From Chloroflexota bacterium (GTDB lineage Bacteria; Chloroflexota; Dehalococcoidia; Lucifugimonadales; UBA3495), in NCBI GenBank assembly GCA_028875055.1, contig JAPPGG010000017.1, positions 1-34,963 of the forward strand: a stretch of DNA of 34,963 bases. Direction: 5' to 3'. The notes under the pieces are model-generated. The model had not been told where the DNA came from. It made no database searches and was given only the letters and a program-made list of their open reading frames with translations. The translations under genes were made by a program, and so were the position numbers. Positions 1-8,532 of the stretch are shown one piece after another. The first letter of the stretch is position 1. Each line of letters opens with the position of its first letter.

Positions 1-73
1 ACGGCCTGCAACGGGGCCCCACCAGGCATTCCCCAAAAATTTGACGGACACCCCTACCGACAATTAACCCGTC

Positions 74-102
74 TTGCGTGCCTGCAACCCCAATGCTACC
101 AT
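74..102 (+). promoter_or_regulatory. candidate promoter of the first VOC gene
   Basis: TTGCGT at 74-79 and TACCAT at 97-102 are separated by 17 bp, and a TG at 94-95 gives an extended -10. Transcription would start near 109, about 24 nt before the ATG at 133. The hexamers are only half-consensus, so this is a prediction from spacing and position. Confidence 0.4.
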
Positions 103-132
103 TACGCCAAAGCTACATTCGGAGGTACGGAC

Positions 133-651
133 ATGGCTCTCATTTCCAACCTGGGCCACGTGGGAATAATTTGCGATGACTTCCTGACAATGCGGGACTT
201 CTACACTCGGGTTCTTGGTCTGACCGTGACCGACGAGGACCCGGACCGGGGCAGCTGCTTCCTCAGCGCGGACCCCGAGAACGAACACCACGAGTTGAAC
301 CTGGGTCAGGCCAACGAGAATCGGCCCCGCACCCAGAACGTGGGGCAGGTATCCTTCATCGTACCCAGCATGGAGGCCCTGCGGGAACTGGACCGCCGTT
401 TCAAGGCGGAGGGTACGACCATCCTGCGTACCGTCACCCACGGCATTTCCAACAGCATTTACTTCGAAGACCCCGAAGGCAACGTGGGAGAGGTCTATTA
501 CAAGACCGGTTACGTGGTCAAGCAGGGCTTCAGCCGCCCCATAGACCTGGAAGCCCAGACCGATGACGACATAATGTCCTTCGCGCAGAGTTTCGAGGCC
601 ACGGAGGGGCCCTTCCAGGGCGCCAAGCTTCCGGTGGGCAGCGCCGACTAG
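133..651 (+). CDS. VOC (glyoxalase/extradiol dioxygenase fold) family protein
   Basis: This 172-aa protein has the vicinal oxygen chelate fold: two beta-alpha-beta-beta-beta repeats, opening with 'LGHVGIICDD' and ending with 'EDPEGNVGEVYY'. Likely metal ligands are H9, H53 or H103, and E120, the pattern used by type I extradiol dioxygenases and glyoxalase-like enzymes. VOC members catalyse metal-dependent ring cleavage, isomerisation or epimerisation, and the substrate cannot be read from the sequence. The start is set by GGAGG at 121-125, 7 nt before the ATG. The last 40 residues run past the usual domain end and are acidic. It precedes a phenol hydroxylase gene on the same strand. That would suit a hydroxylase/ring-cleavage pair, although the 207-bp gap contains a palindrome and a second promoter. 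The fold is secure; the reaction is unknown. Confidence 0.85.
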   Translation: MALISNLGHVGIICDDFLTMRDFYTRVLGLTVTDEDPDRGSCFLSADPENEHHELNLGQANENRPRTQNVGQVSFIVPSMEALRELDRRFKAEGTTILRTVTHGISNSIYFEDPEGNVGEVYYKTGYVVKQGFSRPIDLEAQTDDDIMSFAQSFEATEGPFQGAKLPVGSAD

Positions 652-680
652 CCGGTTTTCCAGGGCAGTTAACCAGCAGG

Positions 681-709
681 GTAGGGGCGGGTTTCAAACC
701 CGCCCCTAC
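681..709. repeat. 14-bp perfect palindrome (REP-like hairpin)
   Basis: Arms GTAGGGGCGGGTTT (681-694) and AAACCCGCCCCTAC (696-709) flank a single C. The hairpin lies 30 bp after the VOC stop codon. It could act as a terminator, but no T-run follows. A shorter relative with the same GGGCGGGTT/AACCCGCCC core is at 20391-20414, also downstream of a VOC gene. Confidence 0.8.
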
Positions 710-792
710 GGCATTAGGAAATGCTGAAGCCGGACAATTCTGTCCCGCAAAATTCATCACCTGGGGCCCGCGAGGCCCCATAGTTCCGAGCC

Positions 793-801
793 TGATAGAC
801 T
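793..801 (+). promoter_or_regulatory. extended -10 element upstream of hpaB-like gene
   Basis: TGATAGACT (TGn plus TAGACT) ends 57 nt before the ATG at 859. I see no good -35, which is normal for extended -10 promoters. The same motif type recurs across the window. Confidence 0.4.
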
Positions 802-858
802 GCGGCCCAGCCGTTTCGGCATTCTTGAGCGGCAGCAAGGCACCGTGGGAGGTTAGCC

Positions 859-2352
859 ATGGTACTGGACGTATCTACCGCCGCCGGGGCAATGACCGGA
901 GCCCGCTACATCGAGAGTCTCCGGGATAACCGGGAAGTATGGCTGGACGGTGAGAGGGTGTCCAGCATACCCGACCATCCGGCATTCCGGGGCATGGTCA
1001 AGGAACTGGCCCGAATTTACGACCTCCAGCGCACGGAAGAATACCAGGACCAGATGACCTTTGTTTCCCCGGAAACGGGCAACCGCTGCAGCTACTCGTG
1101 GCTGCTGCCCCGCTCGGCCGAGGACCTGAAGCTCAAGCGGCGCAACAGCGAAATCTGGAACGAGCAAAGCTGGGGCCAGCTGGGCCGCAGTCCCGACATC
1201 CTGGCGCCCCACATTACGGCCCTCTATGCCATTCGCGATTCGCTGGGTTCGGTAAAGCACCCCAGGTGCGACTTCGGCGAGAACATTGCCAATTACCACC
1301 GCTTTTGCCAGGAGAACGACCTGTTTCTCACCCATGCGTTGGGCGATCCGCAGGTGGACCGCAGCCAGCAACCTCAGAACGAGCAGCGCAACATCATCGA
1401 AGAAGAACTGGCCCTGCACGTGGTGGAGGAGACCAGCGAGGGTGTCGTAATCACCGGCGGCAAACAGCTTGCCACCGCCGCGCCCATCAGCAACGAGTGC
1501 TATGTGTCCCTTTCCGCCACATTCCTGCGGCGTTCCGACCCCAAGTGCGTTCTGGCTTTTTCCATTCCCACCGATTCGCCAGGCATGAAGATTCTCTGTC
1601 GCGAGCCGGTTTCTCACGGCTATGGCGGGTTTGGCCATCCCCTGGGCCTGAACTACGATGAACAGGACGCGATGCTCTTCTTCGAAGAGGTCCTGGTGCC
1701 CTGGGACCGCATATTCATGCTGTACGACTCTTCGCCCCTGGTGGCCCACCTGACCCGGCGCACCAACTTCCAGGGCTGGCCCAACCTGGTGCGCATTCAT
1801 CATCGAATGCAGCTGATGACGGCCGTCGCCACCCTCATCGCCGAGGCCATCGGAGTGGTCGAGTACCGGGAGGTTTCCGCCAAGCTGGGCGAGATGGCCA
1901 CCTACACCGAAATGTGGCGCCACTCCATGGACGGCATCGAACACAACGCCTTTCTCACTGAAGACGGCCTGATGTCTCTCGGCGATATGAACGCCATGAA
2001 TATTTTCTTTTCCCAGATGTCGTCCAGGATGGTGGAACTGCTTCGTGAAATAGCCGGGTCCGGAATAATCATGCAGCCCAGCGAGAGGGACCTGGCCAGC
2101 CCCGACCTGCGGGTGTACCTGGACAGGTACATGCGAGGCAAGGGTGTGGACGTGGAGTACAAGTCCCGCCTGTTCCGGCTGGCGCATGACCTGGCGGTGT
2201 CATCTTTTGGGATGCGCCAGGAAATTTACGAGTACTGGCACGGGGGCGACCCGAATCGTAACCGGATCAATCTCCTTCGCAACTATGACCAGGCCGGCGT
2301 CACCGAGCGAATAAAGGACATGCTGTCCCGTCCCCTCTCCAGCGAAGGCTAG
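859..2352 (+). CDS. hpaB: 4-hydroxyphenylacetate 3-monooxygenase oxygenase subunit (HpaB/PvcC family)
   Basis: This 497-aa protein matches the family length and its landmark motifs: 'TGARYIESLRDNREVWLDGE' near residue 13, 'THALGDPQVDRSQQP' near 154 and 'VPWDRIF' near 281. HpaB enzymes use FADH2 supplied by a separate reductase (HpaC) to ortho-hydroxylate phenols, for example 4-hydroxyphenylacetate to the catechol. The family has an acyl-CoA-dehydrogenase-like fold and acts in the cytoplasm. The start is fixed by GGGAGG at 847-852, 6 nt before the ATG. No flavin reductase gene lies next to it. Relatives such as PvcC or chlorophenol monooxygenases act on other phenols, so family membership is secure but substrate assignment is not. 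Confidence 0.92.
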   Translation: MVLDVSTAAGAMTGARYIESLRDNREVWLDGERVSSIPDHPAFRGMVKELARIYDLQRTEEYQDQMTFVSPETGNRCSYSWLLPRSAEDLKLKRRNSEIWNEQSWGQLGRSPDILAPHITALYAIRDSLGSVKHPRCDFGENIANYHRFCQENDLFLTHALGDPQVDRSQQPQNEQRNIIEEELALHVVEETSEGVVITGGKQLATAAPISNECYVSLSATFLRRSDPKCVLAFSIPTDSPGMKILCREPVSHGYGGFGHPLGLNYDEQDAMLFFEEVLVPWDRIFMLYDSSPLVAHLTRRTNFQGWPNLVRIHHRMQLMTAVATLIAEAIGVVEYREVSAKLGEMATYTEMWRHSMDGIEHNAFLTEDGLMSLGDMNAMNIFFSQMSSRMVELLREIAGSGIIMQPSERDLASPDLRVYLDRYMRGKGVDVEYKSRLFRLAHDLAVSSFGMRQEIYEYWHGGDPNRNRINLLRNYDQAGVTERIKDMLSRPLSSEG

Positions 2353-2453
2353 CTCCTCTGGGCGGGCATACGGACTGGCCTGCCGCGGTCTTTGGCTCCT
2401 CGGCGAGACGGCCCCGGGCCGGTGCCACGGCCGGCCGCTGGGCCAGCTAATGT

Positions 2454-2483
2454 TTGTCCCTGAAAGGTGACGGATGATATACT
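2454..2483 (+). promoter_or_regulatory. promoter of the cation antiporter gene
   Basis: TTGTCC (2454-2459) and TATACT (2478-2483) are 18 bp apart, and a TG at 2475-2476 makes an extended -10. The predicted start is near 2490, about 39 nt upstream of the ATG at 2529. Confidence 0.5.
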
Positions 2484-2528
2484 CGACTCCGCAAAATTAC
2501 TTACGGGTTCGGGGCATGCTTATCTGAT

Positions 2529-3902
2529 ATGGGTGAAACTTTCAATATCCTGACTTCTCCTCTCTCGCTGTTCCAGGCAGGAGCAGGCGAGATCAGCGAA
2601 ATCCTCATCGTTCTCCTTATCCAGGTCGCCATCATTCTCGCCGCTGCCAAGGTCGCGGGGGAACTGGCGAGCCGATTCCTGAAAATACCCGCAGTGCTGG
2701 CCGAGCTGGGCGTTGGCGTAGCCATCGGGCCCTTCGCCCTGGGCGGCCTGTCCTTCTATGGTATCGGGCCCCTGTTTCCCATACCCCTGATAGACGGAAA
2801 GCCCGCGCCCATACCGGTGGGCAATGAACTCTACGCCCTGGCTCAGATAGGCTCAGTGGTCCTGCTCTTTGCCATTGGCCTGGAGACCAACCTTCGCCAG
2901 TTCCTGAAGTACGCCGGTCCCGCAACCGCCGTGGCCATCGGGGGCGTGGTCCTTCCCTTTGCCCTGGGCGCCGGAGCCACCGTTATGTTTGGGTTCGACG
3001 GCGGTGGAGGCTGGACGTCGCCCCAGGCCCTGTTTATGGGAGCTATACTGACCGCCACTTCCGTGGGAATCACGGCCCGCGTACTGGCCGACCTGCACCG
3101 CCTGGACGACCCCGAAGGCGTGACCATCATCGCCGCGGCGGTGGTGGACGATGTCCTGGGCATCATGGTTCTGACCGTGGTGGTGGGGATCAGCACGGTG
3201 GACGACTTCACTCTGGGCACCCTGGGCTGGATCAGCTTCAAGGCCATTGGCTTCTGGCTGGCCCTGACGGTGGTCGGCATCCTGGTGGCGCCATACCTGG
3301 AGAAAATTCTCGAAAAATTCAGCTCGACCAGCGCCCTGATGTGCATTCCCCTGGCGCTGGCCCTGCTGGCAGCGGGGCTCGCCGAACTGTTCGGCCTGGC
3401 CTTCATCATCGGCGCCTTCTCCATTGGCCTGGCGCTCTCCACCACCCGCCTGGGGCACCTGGTGGAGGCGGCCATGCTGGGGATAGTGGACTTCCTGGTG
3501 CCCGTGTTCTTCGTGGTGATGGGAATGCTGGTGGACGTGACCTCCATGCAGTCAGGCTTAGTCTTCGGACTGGTAATCTCGTTGCTGGCCATATTCTCCA
3601 AGGTTGTAGGGTCCGGAGGTCCGGCCCTGGTGAGCGGGTTCAATATGCGGGGAAGCACCCGCATTGGCGTGGGCATGATGCCCCGTGGCGAAGTGGCCCT
3701 TATCATCGCCGGTATTGGGCTCTCGAGCGGAATAATCGGCCAGGACCTGTTCGGAGTCAGCATCATGATGACGGTGATCACCACCCTGATCGCCCCGACC
3801 ATCCTGGTGCCCTTGTTCCGCTCCGGCGGCAGCGGTGTGCGGCGGATTGCCAGGGAAGAGCAGGAACAGGCAATGGCCGCGGTGGAAGGCGCGGAGGACT
3901 AG
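2529..3902 (+). CDS. CPA2-family cation:proton antiporter (Kef/NapA-type membrane domain)
   Basis: This 457-aa polytopic membrane protein has about 12-13 hydrophobic helices starting near residue 24. The helix motif 'AAVVDDVLGI' places the paired aspartates D207-D208 that carry ions in electroneutral or electrogenic CPA2 exchangers. The later 'MPRGEVALIIAGIGL' carries the conserved Arg-Gly-Glu. The protein ends about 30 residues after the last helix, so the RCK/TrkA nucleotide-binding domain of KefB/KefC is missing and it resembles the transport core alone. It would exchange Na+ or K+ for H+ across the inner membrane. The start has only a weak ribosome binding site, and the next gene lies 88 bp downstream. 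Whether the ion is Na+ or K+ cannot be decided here. Confidence 0.88.
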   Translation: MGETFNILTSPLSLFQAGAGEISEILIVLLIQVAIILAAAKVAGELASRFLKIPAVLAELGVGVAIGPFALGGLSFYGIGPLFPIPLIDGKPAPIPVGNELYALAQIGSVVLLFAIGLETNLRQFLKYAGPATAVAIGGVVLPFALGAGATVMFGFDGGGGWTSPQALFMGAILTATSVGITARVLADLHRLDDPEGVTIIAAAVVDDVLGIMVLTVVVGISTVDDFTLGTLGWISFKAIGFWLALTVVGILVAPYLEKILEKFSSTSALMCIPLALALLAAGLAELFGLAFIIGAFSIGLALSTTRLGHLVEAAMLGIVDFLVPVFFVVMGMLVDVTSMQSGLVFGLVISLLAIFSKVVGSGGPALVSGFNMRGSTRIGVGMMPRGEVALIIAGIGLSSGIIGQDLFGVSIMMTVITTLIAPTILVPLFRSGGSGVRRIAREEQEQAMAAVEGAED

Positions 3903-3990
3903 GCGGCGGCGGAAGCATTCAGGAATATTGACCATAGAGCAGGGCCCGCGGATTCGCGGGCCGGGGAATCAGTTGAGGAGTAAACGGAAA

Positions 3991-4275
3991 ATGATCGGTG
4001 TACTGACCCATCACTGGGCCAAGGCTGACAAGATAGAAGAGGCCAGGAAGCTGCTGGACGGCAACGGCGAGGCCCAGAGCAGGGCCCCCGGTTTCGGCGC
4101 CAGGGAGACTCTCTATTCCCTGACCGACCCCACCAAGATTACCACCCTGGTTACGTGGGACAGCAACGAGATTTACGACGCCTGGCGCGCCAGCCCTGAG
4201 CGGGCAGTGGCCATGGCCGGCGCCGAGGAACTCTGGTCCCAGGCCCCCGAGTCGGAGCGGTTTGAGGTTGCGTAG
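3991..4275 (+). CDS. small ABM-fold (antibiotic biosynthesis monooxygenase-like) protein
   Basis: This 94-aa protein has the size and pattern of dimeric alpha/beta-barrel ABM domains. An opening beta strand 'MIGVLTHHWA' leads to a helix, then 'FGARETLYSLTDPTKI', then a strand 'TLVTWDS' and a closing helix. Relatives include quinol monooxygenase YgiN and heme-degrading IsdG, which work as small cofactor-free oxygenases. Many others have no known role. I chose the ATG at 3991 because GAGGAG at 3975-3980 lies 10 nt upstream. A longer reading frame that begins inside the antiporter gene lacks such a site. It could be cotranscribed with the antiporter. Confidence 0.7.
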   Translation: MIGVLTHHWAKADKIEEARKLLDGNGEAQSRAPGFGARETLYSLTDPTKITTLVTWDSNEIYDAWRASPERAVAMAGAEELWSQAPESERFEVA

Positions 4276-4290
4276 CTAAGGAAAGGGACG

Positions 4291-4317
4291 CCCCGCATTC
4301 GTTCGCCCGAACGGGGG
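4291..4317. terminator. weak hairpin between convergent genes
   Basis: GTTCG (4301-4305) and CGAAC (4308-4312) form a stem, and CCCCG at 4291-4295 can pair with the following GGGG run. It lies between the convergent genes ending at 4275 and 4334. There is no clear T-run, so function is uncertain. Confidence 0.3.
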
Positions 4318-4333
4318 ATGGATGTCAGGCCGC

Positions 4334-5344
4334 TTAGGACAGAAGGGCGTTCAGCCCACCCTGCAAGTGCTGGTCGACCAGCCCGGTGAACCTGTCCAGC
4401 TTATGGTCGCTGTAGGGATTTGCCAGGGCCAGCAGGCTGCCCAGGTGTTCCGCTACCTCCAGGGTGCCGCCCTCCACGACCAGCAGAGACGCGTCCCTCT
4501 TCTGCGCTTCCACCCGAATGTATTCGGTGGGTTCCTCGCCCCCGGTCAGTACCAGGAAACGGGTGTCGCACATCAGGCTGGCCATCTGGATGTCGGGTCG
4601 CTGAGCCCGGGTTATCACCGCCTGGTGGGCGTAGCGCCCAAAGTAGTTGGGGCCGGAATCCATAATATTCCCGCCTATCAGGAACCGGTCCACCCATTGC
4701 TGGGGGTCCTCCGGTTCCCGCACCCACTGACCCTCCAGGAAATCCGCCACCTGTTCCAGGGTGAGGGAAAGCATTTCGCGGTCTTCCGGTATGGCGCCCA
4801 GGACAGGCAGCCCCCTGCTCTTGAGGGGGTTGACCAGCCTGTTTTCCACCTCGGCGCCCCGGTGGCGGCCCACGTTGTTGATGACGATGCCGGAAACCCC
4901 GGAACCGTACCGTCCACACTCCGCGGCCACCATTTCCTGCGCGGTTGCCAGGTCCTGCCCCCCGGTGTGGGAGTGAACCAGCAGCGTGGGCTGGTCCGGG
5001 GGAAGGGCCGGCGCCTGCCATTCGACCAAGACCGTATCGTAGGCAGATTCCAGGCCGGCGACAGCATCCGCGACTTCCCGGGTTCGAGCTTCCGACAGCC
5101 TGGTGGGGAGCTGGCTGGCATCCACGGGCTGGGGAAAGGGTGAAGGCGCCCCTTCCTGGGATGTCCCCATTGAATTCAGCATTCCGCCCACGAAACCCAG
5201 GTCAGGGTCATTATCCGGATTGGTGGACAAGGGTTTGTAATATGCCACCCGTTTTCCCTCTTTCGCCAGGCGTCTGGCCAAAGCCCCAGCGAGGCAGGTC
5301 TTGCCGGCTCCGGGCCGGGTGGAGACTATGTTCAGTGTAGCCAA
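4334..5344 (-). CDS. P-loop (BioD/CobB-like) ATPase domain plus DRTGG domain protein
   Basis: This 336-aa protein starts with a dethiobiotin-synthetase-like P-loop 'STRPGAGKT' (residues 8-16) and 'YYKPL', followed by 'TLLVHSHTGG' and 'GIVINNV', as in BioD/CobQ-type NTPases. From about residue 215 it has the DRTGG domain, with 'MCDTRFLVLTGGEEPTEYI'. The same two domains form the N-terminal regulatory part of large phosphotransacetylases (Pta). Here the catalytic Pta domain is absent, so this is a stand-alone version, probably a nucleotide-sensing or regulatory protein. The start appears to be TTG at 5344, preceded by GAGGG at suitable distance, and an extended -10 lies 34 bp upstream. It is divergent from the M16 peptidase gene. 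The molecular function is unknown. Confidence 0.8.
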   Translation of the reverse strand: MATLNIVSTRPGAGKTCLAGALARRLAKEGKRVAYYKPLSTNPDNDPDLGFVGGMLNSMGTSQEGAPSPFPQPVDASQLPTRLSEARTREVADAVAGLESAYDTVLVEWQAPALPPDQPTLLVHSHTGGQDLATAQEMVAAECGRYGSGVSGIVINNVGRHRGAEVENRLVNPLKSRGLPVLGAIPEDREMLSLTLEQVADFLEGQWVREPEDPQQWVDRFLIGGNIMDSGPNYFGRYAHQAVITRAQRPDIQMASLMCDTRFLVLTGGEEPTEYIRVEAQKRDASLLVVEGGTLEVAEHLGSLLALANPYSDHKLDRFTGLVDQHLQGGLNALLS

Positions 5345-5377
5345 TGCCGCTTCCCTCGCGTCTGTACTGCGCCAGAA

Positions 5378-5386
5378 ATTCTATCA
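5378..5386 (-). promoter_or_regulatory. extended -10 of the P-loop/DRTGG gene
   Basis: On the minus strand TGATAGAAT reads from 5386 to 5378, 34 bp before the TTG start at 5344. The identical 9-mer occurs upstream of the luciferase-like gene that starts at 34289. Confidence 0.45.
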
Positions 5387-5442
5387 TAGCCGGAATGAGG
5401 CGTTCGTGGCGCCGGCGCAAAGGAGGCGTCCCGGGGGCCCTG

Positions 5443-5451
5443 TGTTAGAAT
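5443..5451 (+). promoter_or_regulatory. extended -10 of the M16 peptidase gene
   Basis: TGTTAGAAT (5443-5451) lies 38 nt before the ATG at 5490, embedded in GGCCCTGTGTTAGAATTGGG. The cyclophilin promoter at 14840-14848 sits in a closely similar context. Confidence 0.45.
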
Positions 5452-5489
5452 TGGGCAAACCCAAATAGTCCGAATTACGGAGTCCTTTT

Positions 5490-8162
5490 ATGGTTTCCAT
5501 AAGCTGGGAAAAGGTCACGCTTTCCAATGGTCTGGATGTAATTCTTCACGAAGACCACTCCATTCCCCTGGCATCGGTTAACGTGTGGTATCACGTGGGT
5601 TCCAAGAACGAAGTGCCCGGCCGGACCGGTTTCGCCCACCTGTTCGAGCATGTAATGTTTGAGGGTTCGGGTCACCACAACAGCAGCCACTTCGAGCCCC
5701 TGCAGAAGGTGGGGGCCAACTTGAACGGCTCAACCAACCCCGACCGCACCAACTACTGGGAAGATGTGCCATCCAACTACCTGGAGCTGGCCCTCTGGCT
5801 GGAATCCGACCGGATGGGATTCCTGCTGGACGCCCTGGACCAGCAGCGGTTTGAAGTGCAGCGGGATGTGGTCAAGAACGAACGCCGCCAGAGCTACGAG
5901 AACCGGCCATACGGTATGGCCCAGTGGAACATCCAGGAGGCGGTATTTCCCCTGCCTCACCCCTACCACTGGATGACCATTGGTTCCCAAGAGGACCTGG
6001 ATGCAGCCAGCCTGGATGACATCAAGGACTTTTTCCGTCGCTTTTATTCTCCCTCCAACGCCAGCCTGTCCATTGCGGGGGACATCAGGCGGGATGAGAC
6101 CCTGGAGATGGTGGACCGCTACTTCGGCGACCTGCCCCCGGGCCCGCCGGTGCGCCGCATAGGCCGCTTCGACTCGAGCCTTGGCGGCCGGGTGGAGCTG
6201 GAAATGCGGGACAAGGTGTCCCTCCCCCGGTTGTACATAGTCTGGCCTGCCTTGCCCGACAACGATCCCGATGAGGGCGCCCTGGAAATGCTGCGGGCCG
6301 TCCTGGCCGATGGTCAGAGCTCCCGTCTGTATCGTTCCCTGGTGTACGAGAAGCAGATTGCCCAGAGCGTGGGCGTGCGCAACTATTCGGCGGAAATTGC
6401 CGGCCAGTTCATAGTCGAGGTAACCGCTGCCGCCGGACACTCGCTGGATGAAGTGGAGGCAGCCGTGGACGCCGAGATTGACCGGATCTGGCGGGAGCCT
6501 CCAACGGAGGAGGAACTCCAGCGCGCCAGGAATCGGCTGGAAAGCTCCCACTTCCGCCAACTGGCCCGCATTGGCGGGTTTGGCGGCCGTGCCGACGTCC
6601 TCAATTACTACAACGTCCTGTACGGCGACCCGAACATGATAAACACCGGCCTGGAGAAATACATGGCGGTCCAGCGCAAGGACATCATGCGGGTTGGTCC
6701 GAGGGTGCTGGACCGGCGCCAGGTGCGCATGAAGGTGCTTCCCGAAAACAGCCTGCGGGCGGCCTCCACTACGGGACTGGACCGTACCGTCATGCCGGAT
6801 GCCGGAGAGGAACCCGAATTTGCGCCGCCGGTTCCGGTTCACCGTGCGCTGTCCAACGGATTGAAAGTAACCGTGGTCGAGAAGCGCAGTCTCCCCATAG
6901 TATCCTTCGCCCTGATGTTCGAGGCCGGCGCGGTGACCGACCCGCCCGGCAAGCCGGGCCTGTCCTCCTTTACATCCCAGCTGCTGCCCGAGGGAACCTC
7001 AACCCGTTCCAGCCAGGACATTGCCAATGCCTTCGAATTCATCGGGGCGCGGCTGTCTTCGGAGACCCGCAAGGAAATCAGCCTGCTTTCTACCGAGACA
7101 TTGGGGAAGCACTGGACTACGGCGCTGGAACTGATGGCCGACGTGGCCCGCAACGCAACCTTCCCGGAGCACGAGGTTGAACGAGTCCGGCGGGAACACC
7201 TGACGGACATCCGCCGGGGCAAAGATGACCCCACCTTTTTGGCGGAGCGCATCATACCCCGACTGGCGTTTGGCCGGGATTCCCGTTACGGCCATCCATC
7301 CATGGGCACCGAGGAGTCGGTGGAAGCTTTCAGCGCGGCCGACCTGCGAAGTTACTTTGAAAACTACTACCGGCCTTCGCTGGCGAACCTGGTGGTAGTG
7401 GGTGATGTATCCCTTGAGGAGGTTATGGCCGAGGCCGAAAGGGTCTTTGGCAGCTGGGATGACGCCATATCCGGCCCCGAAGCCGTCAACGGCAATTCCA
7501 CCGGGCAGGAACCCGGGATCGAGTCCACCACGATCTACCTGGTGGACAAGCCCGGGGCCGCCCAGTCGGTCATCCGGGCTGGTCACCTGACCGTGCCTCG
7601 CAGCGACCCTGATTTTGGGCCGTTGACCCTGCTTAACTTCTGCTTCGGCGGCCAGTTTTCCGCCCGCCTCAACCAGAACCTCCGGCAGGACAAGGGGTAC
7701 AGCTACGGCTTCAACTCGGGAATATCCTGGTTCCAGGAGCCCTCGCTGCTGGTGGCGGGAGGCAGCGTACAGACCGCCGTCACCAGGGAATCGGTAGAGG
7801 AGACCCTCAAGGAATTCCGGGAAGTCCACTCGGAACGCCCCGTAACGGAAGAGGAACTGGAATCCGCCAAGGCCGGAATGATGCTGGGCTACCCCGCCGG
7901 TTTCGAGCGCCCCGGACAGGTGCTGTCCCAGGTCATCAACTTGCTGGTCCACGACCTGCCGGACGACTACTTCCGCACTTTCAAGGACCGCATTACCTCC
8001 ATAACCCTGGACGACGTGAGGAACGCCGGCCTGGAAAGAATCCGCCCCTCGGAACTCCATGTGCTGGTGGTGGGCGACCGCGCCACCGTTGAACCGGGGC
8101 TGCGGGAACTGGACCTGCCGCTGGTGGTCCTGGACAGCGAGGGTGCGGAACTGGCGTTATAG
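5490..8162 (+). CDS. M16-family zinc metallopeptidase, two fused halves
   Basis: This 890-aa protein consists of two M16 repeats. The N-terminal half has the inverted zinc motif HxxEH ('FAHLFEHVMFEGS', H50 and H54 as ligands, E53 catalytic) and the distal ligand E131 in 'VVKNERRQ'. The C-terminal half, from about residue 447 ('LSNGLKVTVVEKRSLP'), has 'GLSSFTSQLL' where HxxEH would be, so it is the inactive partner, and it keeps the 'YSYGFNSG' substrate-binding signature. Such proteins form a clam-shell chamber that degrades peptides or processes secreted ones, as in PqqL and the processing peptidases. No signal peptide is visible, so it is probably cytoplasmic. The start is supported by GGAG at 5479-5482, 7 nt before the ATG. 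Confidence 0.93.
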   Translation: MVSISWEKVTLSNGLDVILHEDHSIPLASVNVWYHVGSKNEVPGRTGFAHLFEHVMFEGSGHHNSSHFEPLQKVGANLNGSTNPDRTNYWEDVPSNYLELALWLESDRMGFLLDALDQQRFEVQRDVVKNERRQSYENRPYGMAQWNIQEAVFPLPHPYHWMTIGSQEDLDAASLDDIKDFFRRFYSPSNASLSIAGDIRRDETLEMVDRYFGDLPPGPPVRRIGRFDSSLGGRVELEMRDKVSLPRLYIVWPALPDNDPDEGALEMLRAVLADGQSSRLYRSLVYEKQIAQSVGVRNYSAEIAGQFIVEVTAAAGHSLDEVEAAVDAEIDRIWREPPTEEELQRARNRLESSHFRQLARIGGFGGRADVLNYYNVLYGDPNMINTGLEKYMAVQRKDIMRVGPRVLDRRQVRMKVLPENSLRAASTTGLDRTVMPDAGEEPEFAPPVPVHRALSNGLKVTVVEKRSLPIVSFALMFEAGAVTDPPGKPGLSSFTSQLLPEGTSTRSSQDIANAFEFIGARLSSETRKEISLLSTETLGKHWTTALELMADVARNATFPEHEVERVRREHLTDIRRGKDDPTFLAERIIPRLAFGRDSRYGHPSMGTEESVEAFSAADLRSYFENYYRPSLANLVVVGDVSLEEVMAEAERVFGSWDDAISGPEAVNGNSTGQEPGIESTTIYLVDKPGAAQSVIRAGHLTVPRSDPDFGPLTLLNFCFGGQFSARLNQNLRQDKGYSYGFNSGISWFQEPSLLVAGGSVQTAVTRESVEETLKEFREVHSERPVTEEELESAKAGMMLGYPAGFERPGQVLSQVINLLVHDLPDDYFRTFKDRITSITLDDVRNAGLERIRPSELHVLVVGDRATVEPGLRELDLPLVVLDSEGAELAL

Positions 8163-8532
8163 CCGAATACGGAAACAGAGAAGTCAGGACAGTTTGAGCG
8201 AGGATGCAGCGAGGAAGGAGCAACGCTCACACCGAGCTTCCTGGGTCGGCAACCGGTTTCGTTGTTGAGGGCACCAGTCAGTTGGGTAGTGGATTCCCTT
8301 AGTCGGTACTCGACTATGACCTAGACCAGGGTTAGGGTTAGAACTGCATTTGCCTGGTTGCCACCGTCATACTGGTAAAGCCGGTATCCAGAGTCTTCCG
8401 CCTCTATTGCCCTGGCTCCTGCTTGAGAATTCTGGATGCCGGCGTGAGCCGGGTGGCGCAAGGGACGGCAGGGGCATTTTCAGTCACAAGCGATTGCCGC
8501 AGCCCGCGCCAGAAGGGCCATCCATTTTGGCC
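8163..8532. other. 370-bp intergenic gap between convergent genes
   Basis: No convincing gene is visible. The right half holds a degenerate inverted-repeat element (8362-8463, listed separately). I see no clear intrinsic terminator for either flanking gene. Confidence 0.6.
8362..8463. repeat. degenerate extragenic inverted-repeat element
   Basis: GCCGGTATCCAGA (8380-8392) pairs with TCTGGATGCCGGC (8431-8443) with one T/C difference. The flank CACCGTCATACTGGTAAAG precedes the left arm. This is the layout of the widespread 'GTCATnCCnGCnAAnGCnGGnATCCAGA' family of bacterial intergenic repeats. The family assignment is from memory of the consensus. Confidence 0.6.

Noticed and set aside
853-2187. 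444-codon open frame on the minus strand opposite the hpaB-like gene
   Set aside because: Its sequence shows no recognisable domain and it is exactly antisense to a well-supported enzyme. Such frames arise from GC-biased codon use.
2401-2460. GC-rich hairpin GGCCGGTGCCACGGCC after the hpaB-like gene
   Set aside because: Stem is short and imperfect with no T-run; not called as a terminator.
5730-6842. 370-codon minus-strand open frame within the M16 peptidase gene
   Set aside because: Antisense shadow; the plus-strand product has intact zinc-site residues.
8163-8360. Search for a tRNA or small RNA gene in the larger gaps
   Set aside because: No cloverleaf with a TTCRANNC-type arm or CCA end was visible in any gap; short hairpins there do not combine into a known RNA.
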